Assembly (NCBI GenBank): GCA_054601695.1
Contig: BAAHQB010000421.1
Location: forward strand, 48,805-112,804
Origin: Amorphochlora amoebiformis
Lineage: Eukaryota > Cercozoa > Chlorarachniophyceae
Direction of reading: 5' to 3'
Length of the DNA: 64,000 nucleotides
The translations under genes were made by a program, and so were the position numbers. Every line of letters starts with the position of its first letter. Within the stretch, counting starts at the first letter, position 1. A model generated the notes under the pieces. It made no database searches, had not been told where the DNA came from, and saw only the letters and a list, made by a program, of their open reading frames with translations. Below, one piece after another: positions 1 to 64,000 of the stretch.

Positions 1-8324
<8,324 letters not shown>

Positions 8325-9377
8325 CCACCGGATACACATGTTCTAGCCTCTGTAAACTACAATCTCAGAATCTGGACAGTGAGCTAAGTTCTCCAGGAAT
8401 GGAGTTAACTTTGGCTTGCTAGTCGGCAGTGTAGTGCAAAGTTGTACCAGTAAGTTAAAATTGAAACTGCAAATCGACCTTTAGATTTGTGCATTCTCTA
8501 GATTCTCGCTAGCGCCCTTCTAGCCTTAGATGAGACTTGGGTCACATTTTTATATAAAGTTACTACCCAATTTCCAGCGATTCGGTTGATAAAATATATA
8601 AGTTCGTTAATGATATATTTTAATTAAGCTACGACGTATATAAATGCTAGAAATGACTACGTAGTCTGTGGTTCTCCATCAGTATTGTATATCATATGGC
8701 GGTGACTGTTGAAATCAGGAATTCTGATTGAGTTAATGTCAGCAGCGCATATACATCTGAGCGCGCATCGCGGCTCTTATAACTAGTATAATTCCACTAA
8801 ACGGTCACTATGATTATTATATCTACATATATATAAGAAGCTTTTATGTCCAGAACGGAGGACCCAAGTAAGAAAAGCGAAAGGGTCGGGTCATCCAACT
8901 TGTCCAACTAGTTCTAGCTAGAGTAGGCTTGGACCCTAGTGAGCGAAGGGTTGAGTCCCTGTCTAGTGGTCATCCACACCAACTCTAGGCCTAAACAAGT
9001 TTCGTGATTAGGTTCGGATAGATGGTTTGGTCTCCACTAGTCCCAAGCCAACTAGTTTCGTGATTAGGTTTGGACAGATGGTTTGGTCTAGTAGTCACCA
9101 TGATCCACGCCAACTAGTTTCGTGATTAGGTTGGGACGGATTTTCCACCGAGACTTGCTATGGTCTTCGCTTTCTTACTCACCTGGTATAAAAAATAATT
9201 ATATATATATATATATATATATATAGAAGTACCCGTGTTTTTTACTCCTCCTTAAAACACACGTCATTATAAATAAGAATCTAAGTAGAGATCAGCACAT
9301 ATATTGCTCTAGAATCATGTCACAGGCCAAGAAACATGTTACACAGTGGTTAGTCCCGTGAGGAACATATATATCAC
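8325..9377. other. Intergenic DNA between convergent genes, with a three-copy repeat
   Basis: About 1 kb that is mostly free of TA repeats, between the stop of the first gene (8324) and the candidate stop of the minus-strand gene (9378). From about 8975 to 9145 a unit of roughly 65 bases containing ACTAGTTTCGTGATTAGGTT and AGATGGTTTGGTCT recurs three times with point differences. I see no further exons. It should hold both 3' untranslated regions; no clear polyadenylation signal was found. Confidence 0.6.
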
Positions 9378-27237
<17,860 letters not shown>

Positions 27238-28057
27238 CGTAAGCTCGCTTGTATTCGCCTCCAAGTATCACATCAAAACGTCAGAGACCCGCCCATACAG
27301 CCCTAAAGGTCCCCCTTTTCACTATATCACCCTGGAAATATTGCGAGGGCCTTGGGGTTGAAACCGAGTTATTTTTGAGTTCTACTGGCCAATGTGTGGT
27401 TTTGGAAATGTTTCGAAAGATATTTAGGGGAGGGTGGGTTCCTTGTCGGAGGTTGTATCAGAGCTATTTGGATGAAGATAGGGGATGAATGATGGGAACA
27501 ATTTTGTTTTTCAAGCGTTCCGAATCACCTTGTCAAGAGAGCGGAATAATAAGTTTGTTGAATCCGCACTTCTTCCCATGCTCTGTGTGCTCTCGGACTG
27601 CAATCCAAAGACCCCACATCCGGACAGGAGGGATAGCGAGAGGCAAAACACGCGGACAGGCGCAGGCGCGACCATCGTCGCCTTGGACTACTTGAAATCC
27701 CTTGATCCAAGTGGAATTTGCGCAATTTCGAAAGCGTGATATGGCGGCATGTCTCATAAATGACGGTTTCGATATGTTTTCATGTAAACAACTCCTGGCG
27801 GTTTCGGAATGAAGGGGAGATTTAGGCGAATTCGAGAGAACTGCGGGGACATAGCGGCATGTCACGCAAAGAAGTTGCGCTTAACATTGCGCCGAATTGT
27901 TTTATCGATTTCCTCATTTTATCGTGCGAAGCTTTTTTGCAAGTATTTTTTTCCGTGTGCCATTTTTTGCCGTGGCTGCGTTGGAACTCCCAAGCCCCGG
28001 AGGAGACGGTCTCCGTTCTGTTCGAAGCTCGAGCGAACGCTTCCACAATTGGCGAAA
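27238..28057. promoter_or_regulatory. Probable shared promoter between divergent genes
   Basis: About 820 bases lie between the minus-strand ATG (27237) and the plus-strand ATG (28058). The region is nearly free of TA repeats and has ordinary base composition, unlike the rest of the window. No splice-bounded exon is evident. I infer a bidirectional promoter with both 5' untranslated regions; I see no clear TATA box or initiator. Several short open frames run through it on both strands (for example 27485-27739) but none has supporting splice signals. Confidence 0.5.
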
Positions 28058-50119
<22,062 letters not shown>

Positions 50120-50248
50120 TATATAAACCTAAAAAGATTTATAGGTTCAAAAAAATATTAATATATGATATACATATGTACATAATATATATATTCAATA
50201 TGTGCATATAAATCCACATATTGTATCTAATACCCTTGCATATCCCAG

Positions 50249-50478
50249 AGATTCTCGAGCTATTTCTTCGAGGGAGAGTATAATCTCAAGCCTAAGAGAC
50301 GGGACATTGCGGGGACACGGTGAGGACCAACAGGGCGACCCGGTTATGCTGGGGGTAACAATGTGAGTTGTTTTCTGAGGTTTTTGTCGATATTTTTTTT
50401 TCTCCTTTTCTTTTTTTTTTTGTCGCATTATTTGAATGTTTAATTTTTCTTTTGGTTCTTCTGTTGTTCATAGATACA

Positions 50479-50521
<43 letters not shown>

Positions 50522-50578
50522 AGATATAGCTATCTCATATACACTTAATTAAAATGAATATACACAGTATTTATTTAT

Positions 50579-50641
<63 letters not shown>

Positions 50642-50729
50642 TATGTATATATATTCAATTGTTGTGTGTTGTGTGCTGTGTTATATGTATACGTATAATG
50701 GGTATGGATGTAACTGTAGATACGCAATG

Positions 50730-50802
<73 letters not shown>

Positions 50803-50835
50803 CATATACGTATATATTTAGATATACAATATATG

Positions 50836-50874
<39 letters not shown>

Positions 50875-50886
50875 CATGCACACGCT

Positions 50887-50950
<64 letters not shown>

Positions 50951-51108
50951 TATGCAGCAAATATATATATATATATATAGTATCAATATACATACATATC
51001 TACATCCATATATTGAATATGTACTACATGTAAAATATGCATAAATGAATATTAGGCCGGCATGCACGTGTCCCGCAGGTCATGAGATACGGAGGTATAC
51101 CATATCTG

Positions 51109-51145
<37 letters not shown>

Positions 51146-51246
51146 CGATTGATAATATTTATATATATATATACATATTTATATATGTATATGTATATAC
51201 AAAACCGTATGTTTGTTCACATATATGTATATGTGTATGTGTGTAT

Positions 51247-51301
<55 letters not shown>

Positions 51302-51318
51302 ATGTGTGTGTGTGTATG

Positions 51319-51377
<59 letters not shown>

Positions 51378-51545
51378 CTCCATATATGCAACATATATAT
51401 ACACACTTAAAAATCAATAATTGTATCCGAAGCATTCACTGTTACACCGTGTATACATGTAATATAATATTGAGATATGTATATATTTATTTATATATAT
51501 ATGCAATACCTGCGGTAAGTATGCACACAGACAGACAATAAAGAA

Positions 51546-51591
<46 letters not shown>

Positions 51592-51801
51592 ATGAAGGCA
51601 ATGGTGTTGACACATTTACCTGTAGCGTGTGCCGTACGAATATATCGGTATATAATATACATATATATATATATATATGTGTGTGTATGTATGTATGAGT
51701 TATATATATACACAAATATATATATACATATACATATATATATATATATATATTGTATGTGCAACATGTCTTCATGTTTATACACATCATGTCTTCGTGT
51801 T

Positions 51802-51833
<32 letters not shown>

Positions 51834-51836
51834 GAC

Positions 51837-51868
<32 letters not shown>

Positions 51869-52098
51869 GTACACATGTATATATATATATATATATGTAC
51901 ATACATATATGTATATATTATATGTGAGCATACATATTCTAAATACCTTATGTATGTAATTTTACATAGATGTATACATATACTAATTTTACATTAATAT
52001 ATATATATATATACATATATGCATGCATCTATTATAATATACATATGTCTTTTTTTTTTTTTCCAGGTTGTGTTCCGGTGTGATATTTGTAAATGTTT

Positions 52099-52150
<52 letters not shown>

Positions 52151-52278
52151 TGCATGCATCTATTATAATATACATATGTCTTTTTTTTTTTTTCCAGGTT
52201 GTGTTCCGGTGTGATATTTGTAAGTGGTTTGCGTGCACGTCATGTGTTTTTCATGCTATTGCGAGTAACCGCGATTGA
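50249..52278 (+). CDS. C-terminal exons of a Cys/His zinc module (possible alternative end of the upstream gene)
   Basis: Exons 50249-50319, 51079-51094, 51590-51647 and 52198-52278 join in phase and end at TGA 52276-52278. They encode [18 protein letters not shown], then HEIRR, then a compact zinc-binding pattern: CSVC, nine residues, CDIC, four residues, CTSC, two residues, His. The spacing resembles small treble-clef or PHD/B-box-like fingers, but I cannot name the family. There is no start codon. Upstream, exon 49987-50119 ends at a stop in phase; if spliced earlier at 50068 (AT|GTCACG) it would join these exons in frame, giving a longer isoform. The stronger-looking donor there (GTAAAT at 50079) would be out of phase. 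It could also be a separate gene with an unseen first exon. Confidence 0.52.
52016..52229 (+). repeat. Acceptor-edge duplication of exon 52198-52278
   Basis: TATTATAATATACATATGTC, a T run, TTCCAG and the first 25 bases of the exon occur at 52016-52102 and again at 52145-52229, separated by a TA tract. The first copy breaks off after TTTGTAAATG, which itself looks like a donor, so it could act as a 22-base pseudo-exon. Confidence 0.92.
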
Positions 52279-52320
52279 CTACAGAAAGGTTAAAATAAGT
52301 AATAGTGTACTCCCATAGTT

Positions 52321-52358
<38 letters not shown>

Positions 52359-52372
52359 TATACATTACATAT

Positions 52373-52404
<32 letters not shown>

Positions 52405-52467
52405 GTATAAATATAGTAACCGCGATTGACTACAGAAGGGTTAAAATAAGTAATAGTGTGTACTTCC

Positions 52468-52549
<82 letters not shown>

Positions 52550-52640
52550 TATATATATATATATATATGTATAAATATAGTAACCGAGATTGACTACAGA
52601 AAGGTAAAAATAAGTAATAGTGTATACTTCCATAGTTTAC
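52264..52640 (+). repeat. Three copies of the stop-codon region
   Basis: AGTAACCGCGATTGACTACAG and the next 40 bases (GGTTAAAATAAGTAATAGTG ... CATAGTTTA) occur at 52264-52322, 52415-52474 and 52580-52639, with TA tracts between. The first contains the TGA stop of the zinc-module exon. Confidence 0.92.
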
Positions 52641-63603
<10,963 letters not shown>

Positions 63604-63613
63604 CTGGTTGTAT

Positions 63614-63658
<45 letters not shown>

Positions 63659-63676
63659 GAACAAGGAATACCTGGT

Positions 63677-63739
<63 letters not shown>

Positions 63740-63769
63740 GTCGAACAAGGAATACCTGGTTGTATACAC

Positions 63770-63807
<38 letters not shown>

Positions 63808-63877
63808 GATATACAAAGTAATATATATATATATGTATATATATTGTATGTAGATATAATTTTATATAGTATATATA

Positions 63878-63994
<117 letters not shown>

Positions 63995-64000
63995 CACAAT

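Noticed and set aside
50195-50428. Minus-strand frame with [22 protein letters not shown]
   Set aside because: It has plausible splice sites, but no neighbouring minus-strand exons; the plus reading joins three further exons in phase.

Overview
This is a window of nuclear DNA from a eukaryote. Most bases lie in (TA)n microsatellites, and almost every long reading frame in it is a translated TA repeat (strings of Tyr-Ile). Between the TA tracts sit short islands of ordinary composition. Read as exons bounded by AG and GT, nearly all of these islands join into long open frames with matching codon phase. Interstitial telomere-like repeats are of the TTAGGG/CCCTAA type. That does not fit the TTTAGGG telomeres usual in plants and apicomplexans, but it does not identify the organism. 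I do not name a species.

Layout, left to right: (1) 1-8324, plus strand, the 3' part of a gene for a protein with one C-terminal membrane helix; its introns contain a degenerate 1.6 kb telomeric-repeat array. (2) 9378-27237, minus strand, about 38 exons for a multi-pass membrane protein that looks like an acyltransferase-3 (OafA/NRF-6 type) enzyme with an acidic N-terminal extension. (3) 27238-28057, a compact, TA-poor region between two divergent start codons, probably a shared promoter. (4) 28058-50119, plus strand, about 45 exons for a large, mostly low-complexity protein with TPR-like repeats in the middle, followed at 50249-52278 by exons for a small cysteine/histidine zinc module that may be its alternative C-terminus. 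(5) 52279-55153, convergent intergenic DNA. (6) 55154-63603 and beyond, minus strand, an AGC-family protein kinase, complete from the beta-3 lysine to the hydrophobic motif; the glycine loop lies outside the window. Gene order is convergent, divergent, convergent.

The most striking pattern is not a gene. At least fourteen exon edges are copied, from one to seven extra times, into the neighbouring intron. Each copy carries the splice site and is separated from the next by a TA tract. Copies of a 3' splice-site edge always lie upstream of the intact exon; copies of a 5' splice-site edge always lie downstream. The introns therefore seem to grow by tandem duplication of exon edges anchored in TA repeats, leaving ladders of decoy splice sites. 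Two introns appear to use GC donors. A few junctions (named in the entries) are out of phase by one base and mark places where a micro-exon may be missing. Exon coordinates and frames were worked out by eye from splice motifs and phase; there was no transcript or database evidence.
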